Of a stretch of 64,000 nucleotides of DNA, positions 19,230 through 27,707 are shown one piece after another. The position numbers were made by a program, and so were the translations under genes. Where the stretch lies: assembly GCA_963779095.1 (NCBI GenBank), contig CAVZWU010000016.1, forward strand, positions 1 through 64,000, given 5' to 3'. The stretch's first letter is position 1; each line of letters begins with the position of its first letter. Below the pieces are notes generated by a model. That model was not told where the DNA came from. It saw nothing but the letters and a program-made list of their open reading frames with translations, and ran no database searches. This stretch comes from Roseiarcus sp963779095. Lineage in GTDB: Bacteria; Pseudomonadota; Alphaproteobacteria; Rhizobiales; Beijerinckiaceae.

Positions 19230-19843
19230 ACATTTGCCGCCGCGATGTTGCGGGCCCGCGCGGGATCGACATCAGCCATGAGACGGTCCGGTTTTGATGG
19301 AACCGGTTTGGCCCGATGTCCGCCGCCGAGATCCGCAAGAAGCGGGTCGCGCACATGCACGGCTATCCTCAGTGGCGGTGGCATTTGGACGAGGTGTTTG
19401 TGAAGGTCAACGGAAAGCTCTGCTATCTCTGGCGCGCTGTCGACCATGAAAGCGAGGTCTTGGAATTGGTCGTCACTGCGAAGCGAGACAAGGCCGCGAC
19501 GGTGAAGTTTCTCAAGCGCATCATGAAGAAGTACGGCCGACCGCGGAGGATGGTGACCGACGGGCTTCGCTCTTACTCCGCGGCGATGAAGGAGGGCGGC
19601 AACGCCGATCGCCACGAGGTCGGCCGCGGGCTCAACAATCGCGCCGAGAATTCGCATCAACCGTTTCGACGACGAGAGCGGGCTATGCAGCGCTTTCGAA
19701 GTATGAAGACGTTGCAGAAATTCAGCTCAGTTCACGCCCAGGTCCACAACCATTTCAATCACGAGCGTCATCTGATCACCCGCCTAGTCTACAAGCAGAG
19801 ACGCTCTGCCACATTGGCCGAGTGGCGCGCCCTCGCGGCTTGA
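19230..19843 (+). pseudogene. IS6 family transposase, N-terminally damaged
   Basis: The DDE core is well preserved (WRWHLDEVFVKVNG, VTDGLRSYSAA, LNNRAENSHQPFRRRER). Upstream, the family's ISHETVRFWW block reads ISHETVRF-stop-W because of a TGA near 19289, and the preceding N-terminus is out of frame near 19262. The first in-frame ATG after the stop (19316) would give a protein lacking the DNA-binding region. It is inactive unless the TGA is an error. Confidence 0.8.
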
Positions 19844-19974
19844 ATGTTGCTTGAGGGTGGGCGTGTTGCGCCACGCGCTGACGACCTGCCGTTACTCTGA
19901 CAAAGCCCTCAAGGCGCCCCCGGACCGGCGGAAGATTATGATTTGCCCGAGACGTGCGGGGGATGCCGGGAGGT

Positions 19975-20482
19975 TCAAGAGAGACGTTTCTCGTCGTCTA
20001 TAAGAACGAGGCTGGTCGGCGAGGCGTCGCCCCAGCGCCAGAGCACGAGATTGAGGTCGGTGGACGAGGCTCCCCGGGCGAAGGACGGGACGAGGAGTGC
20101 GGCGTAGCCTGTGGCGATGAGGCGTCGCGCAAACTTCTGCGTCTCGGATTCGCCGTTGGTCATCATTTCGTCGCGCCAGGCGACGGAGGCGAGATCTCTC
20201 GGACTTCATGTCAAACCCGGCGAGAGACCCTGTGTCGCGGGTGTCGAAGACGGGGCGAATGTCGGCGTCGTAGGCGACGAGCGTAGTCGGCTGAAGCGTG
20301 CCGACCTGGTTAGCTTCACGCAGGGCGGTCATTGGCGATAGAGACGCGTAGAGCGCGGGCGTTCCCTTTGGATTGAAACGGCCCCCGTACAACTGGGCGC
20401 CGCGGCCGGATAGTGGGTGGCGGGCATAGACGGGGTTGAGGGCGCGATAGAGGAAGCCGGTGAAACGGTCGATTGGGATCAA
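19975..20482 (-). pseudogene. RES-domain toxin, frameshifted
   Basis: The family's NAD-degrading (phosphorolase-like) toxin begins IPIDRFTGFLYRALNPVY and shows RES blocks GGRFNPKGTPALYAS and TALREANQ. Near 20205 the frame shifts; the C-terminal half continues in another frame (EMMTNGESETQKFA ... DLNLVLWRWGD). The likely start is a TTG at 20482, which overlaps the antitoxin stop as TTGA, implying coupled translation. RES toxins (MbcT/ParT type) act with Xre-MbcA-ParS antitoxins, which is exactly the neighbour here. As read, the toxin is dead. Confidence 0.8.
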
Positions 20483-20830
20483 GCAAAGACCCCGGCGTCC
20501 ACCGCGTCGATGTATTCGAGGACGTCTGCGGCGCGGCCGGCGCGGACGAGTTGCATTGCGGTCTGTCCCGAAAAGCCGGACAAGGGCTCGGAACGATACC
20601 AAGCGTAGGCGATCAGCTCAGATCCGAACCGCGGACTCGATCTTGTTGAGGATCTCGACCATCTCGCGCAGGCGCTTTTGCGTCTTCTGGGAGGCGATAC
20701 GGTCCTTGCGCAGCATTGCGTCGCGCCCTAGCCCGGCGGTTTGGGCGATTTCATCGCGGGTCGTGCGGAGAACGCCCGCGATCTTGGCGGGAGCGAACAC
20801 CCCATTCTCGGCGTAACGGGAGAGGGCCAT
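20479..20830 (-). pseudogene. Xre/MbcA/ParS-type antitoxin, frameshifted
   Basis: The gene begins MALSRYAENGVFAPAKIAG with a short Xre-like helix-turn-helix (TRDEIAQTAGLGRDAM). One extra base near 20633 terminates the frame after KIESAVRI. Correcting it gives IESRFGSELIAYAWYRSEP and the conserved toxin-binding end SGFSGQTAMQLVRAG ... YIDAVDAGVFA, stopping at 20479. That matches the DUF2384/MbcA toxin-binding domain. A slightly longer start at 20857 is possible. Both members of the pair carry a single frameshift. Confidence 0.8.
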
Positions 20831-21125
20831 GGGTCTTTCCTCGGCAGGCACATACATTATGACGCAATATAGCGTCAGAAATTGTGGCCCGCAAGGGTGC
20901 CGGTGGTTGATCCGGGCCCAGTCCAGATTTCATGCTTTGGCCTCGACGTCTGCAAATCGGTGTTGAGGGTGATTGGCGCCACTCGCGTCTCCCGGTCATG
21001 AGCGAGCGAAGGATCACTCCTCTCTCGACGCGAAAGCGCGACGACGCGAGGACGCTCGTTTTCAGGGCGATTGATTCGAAATATGCGTTGGAGGCGCGCG
21101 CGGTCTCGCGCCTTAGCTTCGAACT
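20831..21125. other. Intergenic region upstream of antitoxin
   Basis: About 295 bp with no gene that I recognise. It should contain the promoter of the toxin-antitoxin operon (minus strand), but I could not pick a convincing palindromic operator. Confidence 0.4.
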
Positions 21126-21388
21126 ATGGACCAGCAAACCAAGGATCCGGATGTCCTGAACGTGCTCGTGCTGGAGCGCGTCGACCGCACGAAGAACATG
21201 GCGCGCTACTATGTTCTGTCGATCGAGCCGACGCTGTTTGCCAAATCGTCACTGGTGCGCCGCTGGGGCCGGATCGGCGGCGCCGGGCGAACACGAATCG
21301 ACCTTCATGCTTCTCCGCCGGTCCGCAGATAGCGCTCAACACATGGCTCGAACACAAACGGCGCCGCGGTTACCGACTCCGCTCCTGA
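21126..21388 (+). pseudogene. Short WGR-domain protein, frameshifted
   Basis: The first 60 residues contain the WGR signature, LVRRWGRIGGAGRTRID, preceded by NMARYYVLSIEPTLFAK. Near 21312 the frame shifts; the remainder (QIALNTWLEHKRRRGYRLRS) continues in the next frame to 21388. Stand-alone WGR proteins of about 85 residues are common in Hyphomicrobiales and are thought to bind nucleic acids. As read it is truncated. Confidence 0.72.
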
Positions 21389-21895
21389 TCGCCGACGATC
21401 GGCTCTTTGAAGTGCCGTCGACGGTTCTTACGGAACGCAGTTGACCGCGTCGCATTCGCAACGCCGATGGATACGTGCTTGCGAACGGCGAACAGCTCAG
21501 AAGGGCGGGACGCGCGCCTATAAAGGTCGTCTCGGGAAAGACCGATGTGCGCGCCGAAGCCGCCGTTCCATGCGAGCGCGATATACGCTTCACCGCCCGG
21601 AAGCAGGCGTCTATCCGGGCACTGACGACCACCGCGAAGGGCCGAAGACGTCCATCCAAAGATCCTGCGCGAACTACAGCGCCTGTCGGCTCCGAGGTCA
21701 TCCAAAATCCCGCCTTAATCGACACTGCTTAGCGGCGGAAGCGGGTCGGTATGAAAAACTCGCTTGCCGAAGCCGTTTCGCCGCACATCTGGGCACCATG
21801 GCCGCATTCTTGCCATGTTTTGTTCGCCCGCCTGAGACAGAGCCGAAGTAGCCTTAGCCGCGCCGGCGAGATTCTTGCCGCGCAGAGGAAAACTC
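21389..21895. other. No gene recognised
   Basis: Several open frames cross this 500-bp stretch on both strands, but none has a ribosome site plus a recognisable fold. The minus-strand peptide with LPGGEAYIALAWNGGFGAHIG is faintly outer-membrane-like, too weak to call. The end of the stretch should carry the promoter of the following secreted-protein gene. Confidence 0.4.
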
Positions 21896-23035
21896 ATGGA
21901 ACGGAACACACGCACGATGATCAGGCAAACAGCCTCGCTGCTGGCGATCGCCGCCGCAACGGCGACGGCCGTGGCCGCGGCCCACGCCGATCCGGTTGCG
22001 GCGTCCGGGTACAGCATCAGCCTGTTCGCAGGCGGGCCCGCGGGGACCAGCGCCGCCGACTCAGTGCTCGTGGTCGGCAACGATGTTTATGTCGGCTACG
22101 GAAACGGCGGCAATCCGGACGGAAGCGGCGGCGCGGTCAGCACCATCGTGGAATTCAGCCGGAGCGGCCAAGTCCTCGCATCCACAACGGTAACCGGACA
22201 CAATGACGGCTTGCGCTATGATGCGGCGACTAAGCAGATCTGGGCGCTTCAGAACGAGGACGCGAATTCCAACCTCGTCCTGGTCACGCCGGGCACGCTT
22301 GCGAAGTCGGCGGCGATCCCGATCGCTTCGGTAAACGGCGGCGGATATGACGACATCCTGTTCCAGGGGGGCAAGACTTTTATCAGCGCATCAAACCCGG
22401 CCAACAATCCAAACCTGGACCCAGCGATTGTCCAAGCGACGCTGAGCGGCAGCACGGTCACGACCTCGCCCGCGCTTCTCGCTGACGCTACCGCCACGCT
22501 GTACAATACGAACTCTTCGGTGACGCTGAACCTCCAGGATCCCGACAGCCTGTCGCAGACAATCGATGGACGGGCGGTGCTGACGAGCCAGGGCGACGGG
22601 GAACTGGTGTTCGTGAGCAATCTTGGCGCGAGCAACCAGTCGGTCGGTGCGTTGGCGCTCCAGAACGCCATGGTCGACGACACCGCGTTCGGCGGGACGC
22701 CGGGCATGACCCTGCTCGTCGCCGACAAGACGACGAACGACATCTATCGCGTCACGGGATCGTTCAATCCGGACTTCGGCTATTCGGCGGCGCAGAATTC
22801 GGCGGGCGCCACCGGCTTCATTGGGGCGTTCGACGCGTCGAGCGCGGCCCTGCCCGGCTTCGACGGCGCTTTGACTCCGGTCGTCACGGGCCTCGGCAAT
22901 CCAGGCGGCGAAGCCTTCATCGCCGGCGTTCCCGAGTTTTCGACCTGGGGCATGATGATGCTCGGATTCACCGCGCTCGGCTTCGCCGGACATCGCGGAA
23001 CGAGGCTCTTCCGCCCGGCGGCAGTCAAGGCCTGA
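21896..23035 (+). CDS. Secreted protein with PEP-CTERM-like (PEPxWA) anchor
   Basis: The 379-residue protein has an N-terminal signal peptide (basic MERNTRTMIR, then a long Ala-rich core ending AAAHA) and a mature region rich in Gly, Ser, Asn and Val. It looks like a repetitive beta-propeller-type extracellular domain. The C-terminus has VPEFSTWGMMMLGFTALGF followed by basic residues, matching the PEPxWA-CTERM sorting signal except that the second Pro is Phe. Such proteins are handled by exosortase and usually linked to exopolysaccharide. No exosortase gene is in this window. The ATG at 21896 has AGAGGA 8 bp upstream. Confidence 0.78.
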   Translation: MERNTRTMIRQTASLLAIAAATATAVAAAHADPVAASGYSISLFAGGPAGTSAADSVLVVGNDVYVGYGNGGNPDGSGGAVSTIVEFSRSGQVLASTTVTGHNDGLRYDAATKQIWALQNEDANSNLVLVTPGTLAKSAAIPIASVNGGGYDDILFQGGKTFISASNPANNPNLDPAIVQATLSGSTVTTSPALLADATATLYNTNSSVTLNLQDPDSLSQTIDGRAVLTSQGDGELVFVSNLGASNQSVGALALQNAMVDDTAFGGTPGMTLLVADKTTNDIYRVTGSFNPDFGYSAAQNSAGATGFIGAFDASSAALPGFDGALTPVVTGLGNPGGEAFIAGVPEFSTWGMMMLGFTALGFAGHRGTRLFRPAAVKA

Positions 23036-23398
23036 TGCGGAGCCTGGCGCCCCCCTGAACAGCGCCTTGGATCTCGGTGGCGCTCACCCGCTTCTCCCAG
23101 AACTTCGCTGCACTCGGCTACAGTGCGGCGAGGTCGGGCGCCTGCTCGGGCGGGATTGTGGTGAGGCGCGCCTCGTCGCGCGGCAAAAACGCACACCTGT
23201 AAGGCTACTTTAACAGATATCGTCTTCAATAGAAAAGGGATCGGCTGTCGGGTTCGCTTTCCGACGTTGGCGGTATGAAACCGCTCCATCCCGTCGGCCA
23301 GCGACCGACATGTGTCCACCCGCCGCAATAACGCCGCGTAGCGCCTCGCGATCCGTTCACTCGCGCTTAGTGCGCGTCCGCCAAATCTTGGAGTAGCA
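23036..23398. other. Intergenic region, no gene recognised
   Basis: No gene supported. The last bases before the next gene contain a GGAG ribosome site at about 23391. Confidence 0.4.
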
Positions 23399-23743
23399 AT
23401 GCCAATGTCTGCAGTCTCGTCGGCGCCGAGCGCCGCGTCCGCTCCCGCGCTCCAGGCTGTTGCCCGCAGCACCGCGTCAACGGCTGCCTCGGCGCCAGGC
23501 GCCGCGTCCGCGACTGCGACCACCACGGCAGCCCCCGCCGCTTCCGCGGCCACTTCATCGCCCGCGGCGGCGCCGGCAGCCTCCGCCAGAGCGATAGACG
23601 GAGACTACAAGGTCCGCAGCGCCATGACTTCAAAGACTAAGGACAGCGACGGCGACTATAAGCCTTTAGCCGCCAACTCCGCGTCAGCACAGAGTTCCAA
23701 CGCGGTCCAAACGTCATTATTGTCTCTGAAGAAAGGCGGCTGA
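23399..23743 (+). CDS. Ala/Ser-rich low-complexity protein
   Basis: This 114-residue protein is not recognised as a characterised family. The first 65 residues are nearly all Ala, Ser, Pro and Thr (for example SAPSAASAPALQAVARSTAS). The second part holds two copies of DGDYK (IDGDYKVRSAM and SDGDYKPLAAN), 20 residues apart, and an end LLSLKKGG. A GGAG site 5-8 bp before the ATG supports translation. There is no signal peptide or membrane segment. The repeat suggests a short binding motif on a flexible linker; codon use is as GC-rich as its neighbours. Confidence 0.55.
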   Translation: MPMSAVSSAPSAASAPALQAVARSTASTAASAPGAASATATTTAAPAASAATSSPAAAPAASARAIDGDYKVRSAMTSKTKDSDGDYKPLAANSASAQSSNAVQTSLLSLKKGG

Positions 23744-24199
23744 TACGCCCACGACGTGGTCGGGGTAAGCACCGCTTCAGGCGCAAGCTGCGTGCGCCCG
23801 AAGCGGGTGCGACGCAAATGGGTCAACTCCCGCCTTCCCAAACGGCGTCGTAATCCGCCGTCAAAGGTTGATGCCTTAGTGGCGATGGCGCGGTGGCTGG
23901 ACCCGGCCAAGTATCAAGTGTCAGATTCCATCGACTTCTTTACGTCGGCAGCTCTATCGATCTATTGCCCCAAAGTGGCTCAGAGCAACGTTCCGTGCCA
24001 CGTCGTCGTTCGACTGACGCGACAGGGCCGCCGACGTGAAAGTAAGTCTGCCTGCATCGGAGCAACCCTCAAGGCAAAAGCGATTACCTGCTTAGGGCTG
24101 ACGCCGTTCCTTATGAGAGTCGCCCGATTCTCCACGAAGGAGTATCTTCGGAAAGCCACTTTTCCTATCGATCATTCCTGTTGTCGGAGCGCGGCTGGA
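23744..24199. other. Intergenic region upstream of the two-component operon
   Basis: About 450 bp where open frames exist but none looks like a protein family. It is the expected promoter region of the regulator/kinase operon that follows; I did not identify a specific operator. Confidence 0.4.
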
Positions 24200-24859
24200 A
24201 TGCGCGTCTTGCTTGTGGAAGACGACGTCATGATCGGCGAAGGCTTGACCGTGGCGCTAAGCGCGGAAGGAATGTCGGTCGATTGGGTTCGCGACGGCGC
24301 GGCGGCTGAAGCGGCTTTATGCGACGAAGGATTTGCAATTGTTCTTCTCGATCTCGGACTACCTGACGCCGATGGGACAAATCTTCTGAAGTCGGCCCGA
24401 AAGCAGGGCGTCGACACCCCAATTCTCATCATCACCGCTCGCGGAGCGGTCGATGACCGTGTGTCGGGCCTCGACCTCGGCGCCGATGATTACCTGCTCA
24501 AGCCTTTCGAGTTGCGCGAGCTCACGGCCCGCATGAGGGCTCTCATCCGCCGCCGCGCGGGCCGTTCAACCTCTACCCTTTCCACCGGCGCCGTTGAGCT
24601 CGACACAGAGACTCACGAGTTGCGCCACGGCGACGCCAAGGGCATCCTGTCGGCGCGCGAATACGCCCTCATGCACGCGCTGATGGAGCGGCCGGGTCGG
24701 ATTCTCTCCCGCGCTCAACTTGAGGAGCGCATTTACGGTTGGGGCGAGGAGGTGGAGAGCAACGCCGTCGACGTCCTGATCCATTCCGCCCGGCGGAAGT
24801 TCGGCAAGACGGTCATCCTCAACGTCCGGGGCGCAGGATGGATGCTCCCGAAATCCTGA
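24200..24859 (+). CDS. OmpR-family response regulator
   Basis: A 219-residue regulator with receiver and winged-helix DNA-binding domains, most like QseB/TctD types. The receiver starts MRVLLVEDDVMIGEGL; the phosphoacceptor Asp is about residue 51 in VLLDLGLPDADG; the conserved Lys is in YLLKPFEL. The output domain has LSAREYALMHALMERPG and AVDVLIHSARRKFG. The ATG at 24200 fits the family N-terminus. Its 3' end overlaps the kinase gene by 22 bp, so both are translated from one mRNA. It probably controls the downstream PepSY and COG4705 genes. Confidence 0.93.
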   Translation: MRVLLVEDDVMIGEGLTVALSAEGMSVDWVRDGAAAEAALCDEGFAIVLLDLGLPDADGTNLLKSARKQGVDTPILIITARGAVDDRVSGLDLGADDYLLKPFELRELTARMRALIRRRAGRSTSTLSTGAVELDTETHELRHGDAKGILSAREYALMHALMERPGRILSRAQLEERIYGWGEEVESNAVDVLIHSARRKFGKTVILNVRGAGWMLPKS

Positions 24860-26196
24860 CGACCGGATCGCTTCGACGAACAGCGCTTATCTACGTAACC
24901 GTCCTCCTTTCCGTCATCGGCCTGGCGGCGAGCGCGTTAGCGTACCTTTATGCGTATGACGCGGCGACGGAGTTTCTCGACGGTCAGCTGCGTCAGATCG
25001 CGCTCAACGCCGGCGCAGGCGTTTCCCCTGCGGATGCGCCCGCGCAGGCGGATCAGGATCCCGAAGATCAATTCGCGGTCACCATCTGGGATGCGCAGGG
25101 GAGGCTCGTCCACGCGTCACTCCCATCCGTCCACATCCCCCTTGAGATCCGGCCGGGCTATGCAAACGCTAAAGCCGCGGGCGAGGACTGGCGCGTCTAC
25201 ACGGCGGGCGACTCGCGGCGCATGATTCAGGTCGCGCAGCAAGAAGTGGTGCGCCAGGAAATTGCGCAGACCGCGGCGCTCGGGGCGGCGGCGCCGGTCC
25301 TGATCGCTATTCCCCTGGCATGGCTCGTGGTCGGATGGGCGATGAACCGGGTGCTGGCGCGACTGAATACGCTGTCCATCGAGCTTGCCGAGCGCAGCGT
25401 CGGCGCGACGGCGCCGATCGCGCTCGACGGGATTCCCGCAGAAGTCGCCCCGCTGGCGCGCAGCATGAACAGCCTCATCGTCCGGCTGCATGACGCCGTC
25501 GAGGCGCAGAGACGATTCGTTTCCGACGCCGCTCACGAACTCAGGACGCCGCTCGCCGGGATGCAGATCCAGGTCGAAAACCTTTCGCGGGAGGCGCGAG
25601 GCGCCCATGAAGGAGCGACCGCGGCTCTTGCGCGCGGCGTTCGGCGCGCGAGCGCGCTCGTCAATCAGCTGCTCCATCTGGCGAGGCTCGAAGAGAGCGG
25701 CGCCGTTCAGGACGAGACCGTCGACGTCAATGCGCTCGTCCTCGAGGCCGTCGCGGATCACGCGGCGGTCGCCGACCACAAGCAGATTGATCTCGAAGTG
25801 AATTTCGCCTGTCAGGCCGTTTGCCGGGGCGCCCCGGACGAAGTGCGCGCCCTGCTTTCGAGCCTCATCGACAATGCGGTGCGATACACACCGTCCTGCG
25901 GGCGAATCGATGTCTCGATCGGGCAAGGCGACGGTCGCTTCGTCGTCGAAGTCTTGAACATCGGAGCGCTCCTTCCGAGGGGCGCCGAGGCGCGACTCTT
26001 CGATCGCTTCTTTCGCGCCGCTCCGCAGGAGACGGAAGGGACGGGTCTGGGACTGTCGATCGCCCGCCGGGTCGCCGAACGGCATGGTTTCGGCCTCACG
26101 GTAGAAAATCGCGCGGATGGCATAACAGGCGTCGTCGCCCGCCTATCCATCCCGGCCGCAGGCGAGGCTGGCCGCGGCGCGGGCGGGCGGCGCTAA
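24838..26196 (+). CDS. Membrane sensor histidine kinase
   Basis: This 452-residue kinase has TM helices at about residues 15-37 and 150-172 bracketing a periplasmic sensor of about 110 residues, then a HAMP-like segment and the kinase core. The phosphorylated His is near residue 232 in SDAAHELRTPLAGM, the N-box is SLIDNAVRYTP, and the G2 box is GTGLGLSIARRV. The G1 box, normally DxGxGI, reads VLNIGALLPRG: the Asp is Asn and the glycines are largely absent, which could weaken ATP binding. The start at 24838 overlaps the regulator's stop. Confidence 0.92.
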   Translation: MDAPEILTTGSLRRTALIYVTVLLSVIGLAASALAYLYAYDAATEFLDGQLRQIALNAGAGVSPADAPAQADQDPEDQFAVTIWDAQGRLVHASLPSVHIPLEIRPGYANAKAAGEDWRVYTAGDSRRMIQVAQQEVVRQEIAQTAALGAAAPVLIAIPLAWLVVGWAMNRVLARLNTLSIELAERSVGATAPIALDGIPAEVAPLARSMNSLIVRLHDAVEAQRRFVSDAAHELRTPLAGMQIQVENLSREARGAHEGATAALARGVRRASALVNQLLHLARLEESGAVQDETVDVNALVLEAVADHAAVADHKQIDLEVNFACQAVCRGAPDEVRALLSSLIDNAVRYTPSCGRIDVSIGQGDGRFVVEVLNIGALLPRGAEARLFDRFFRAAPQETEGTGLGLSIARRVAERHGFGLTVENRADGITGVVARLSIPAAGEAGRGAGGRR

Positions 26197-26290
26197 TTCT
26201 CAGCTAATTCTGACGTCGCATAAGTTCCGGCAGGGGACAAACACTTCCGCGGCTGGCGAGTCGCGGATCACCAGACATCGGAGAGAAACA

Positions 26291-26608
26291 TTGAAAGTGA
26301 CGACATCCCGCGGCGTCGGCCTGCTCGGCTTGACGGTCATCGTCCTGGCGGTTGCGGGTCCGGCTGCGGCTTACACCGGACAAAAGCTCGCCAGCCAGGC
26401 GAAGATCACCATCGAACAGGCGCGCGCAATCGCACTGAAGGCCCATCCCGGTCAAATCACCGACGAAGAGCTCGAACGAGAGGGCGGCGGCAGCGGGCTG
26501 CGCTATTCCTTCGACATCAGGAACGGAGCGGTCACGCACGAGGTCGGCGTCGATGCAAGAACCGGGCGGGTGCTCGAGAACAAAACCGAAGGCCCCCACC
26601 CCGATTGA
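26291..26608 (+). CDS. PepSY-domain periplasmic protein
   Basis: This 105-residue protein has a signal peptide (hydrophobic GLLGLTVIVLAVAG ending PAAAYT) and a single PepSY domain: KITIEQARAIALKAHPG, LRYSFDIRNGAVTHEVGVDA, TGRVLENKTE. PepSY modules are small periplasmic domains often paired with two-component systems and membrane redox or envelope proteins. The start is a TTG at 26291 with GGAGAG 5 bp upstream; a GTG at 26297 is the alternative. It follows the kinase gene by 94 bp on the same strand. Confidence 0.85.
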   Translation: MKVTTSRGVGLLGLTVIVLAVAGPAAAYTGQKLASQAKITIEQARAIALKAHPGQITDEELEREGGGSGLRYSFDIRNGAVTHEVGVDARTGRVLENKTEGPHPD

Positions 26609-26673
26609 TTGCATTCGACGGGCCGCTCGCGCTTCCGGCGCGGGCGGCCGCCCTCGACGAAGACGGAGCGATC

Positions 26674-27480
26674 ATGAGCGAAGCGACGAAAGCTACGTTA
26701 AGCAAGGTTCCGGAAGTTACGCTTGGCTTCTGGATCATCAAGATCATCGCGACGACGATCGGCGAAACCGGCGGCGACGCCGTGACGATGTCGATGCTGC
26801 ACGCGGACAAAGATGCACACAACGGCGGATATCTGATCGGGACGGGCATATTCATGGGCGTGTTCGTTGCGGCCGTGATCGCCCAAATCGTAATGAAAAA
26901 GTTTCATCCCGTGATTTACTGGGTGACGATCGTGGCGACAACGACGGTCGGAACGACAATGGCCGATTTCGCCGATCGCTCGCTCGGAATCGGTTACCTG
27001 GGCGGATCATCGCTCCTGCTTGCTCTGCTTCTGACGTCGCTGCTCGTCTGGCGCTGGCGGGAAGGGACGGTCTCGGTGAATACGGTCACGACGCCCAGGG
27101 TCGAGGCCTTCTACTGGACCACCATCCTCTTTTCCCAGACGCTCGGCACCGCGCTCGGGGACTGGATGGCCGATACGAACGATCTCGGCTACGAGAACGC
27201 AGCCCTCGTGTTCGGGGCCGGTCTGCTGGTCCTTGCGGCGGCGTATTACTTCACCAGCGTGTCCCGGGTGTTCCTGTTCTGGGCCGCCTTCATCCTGACG
27301 CGCCCGCTCGGCGCGACGCTGGGCGATCTGTTCGACAAGCCGATCGACCACGGAGGATTCGCTTTCAGCCGCACGACCGCGACCGCGATTCTCATCGCAG
27401 TGATGGTCTTGCTGATCGTTGCCATCCCGCAACGTCCTGGGGTCCACCCGGGCGCGCCTGCCGAGTCGCCGGCGGGATGA
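26674..27480 (+). CDS. COG4705-family membrane protein
   Basis: This 268-residue polytopic inner-membrane protein has about eight hydrophobic helices. It carries internally repeated blocks: FWIIKIIATTIGETGGDAVTM near the N-terminus and FYWTTILFSQTLGTALGDWMAD in the middle, each followed by helices with TxGTxxxD motifs (TTTVGTTMADF, RPLGATLGDLFDK). The duplication suggests an inverted- or tandem-repeat transporter, but the substrate is unknown. The ATG at 26674 follows GGAG and fits better than an upstream in-frame ATG at 26605 that overlaps the PepSY gene. It is co-directional with the regulator, kinase and PepSY genes. Confidence 0.82.
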   Translation: MSEATKATLSKVPEVTLGFWIIKIIATTIGETGGDAVTMSMLHADKDAHNGGYLIGTGIFMGVFVAAVIAQIVMKKFHPVIYWVTIVATTTVGTTMADFADRSLGIGYLGGSSLLLALLLTSLLVWRWREGTVSVNTVTTPRVEAFYWTTILFSQTLGTALGDWMADTNDLGYENAALVFGAGLLVLAAAYYFTSVSRVFLFWAAFILTRPLGATLGDLFDKPIDHGGFAFSRTTATAILIAVMVLLIVAIPQRPGVHPGAPAESPAG

Positions 27481-27707
27481 CCAGAGAGGCCTCTCTTGGT
27501 GCAAAGGGGCGTTCCCGCGCCGCTGAGGGTCGACTGCGGTGCGGCGCGCGCCGACGTATCGGATGGGCGACATTGAGATGGGCGGTGTTGTCGATCGACC
27601 CGAGCGGCTCGAAGACCAATTCTGCTCTAGCTCCTTTCCCGTCACAGAGCGACGGAACGGCGCCCCCTTGAATGAGGCTTCATGGCGGGAGATAGGCCAA
27701 TTCTGGC

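Noticed and set aside
21370..21705. Minus-strand frame with an outer-membrane-like GGEAYIALAWNGGFG segment
   Set aside because: No signal peptide, no ribosome site and no further family blocks; other frames are equally open.
23756..24199. N-terminal extension of the OmpR regulator
   Set aside because: The extra 148 residues have no domain character, and the family N-terminus MRVLLVEDD begins at the ATG at 24200.
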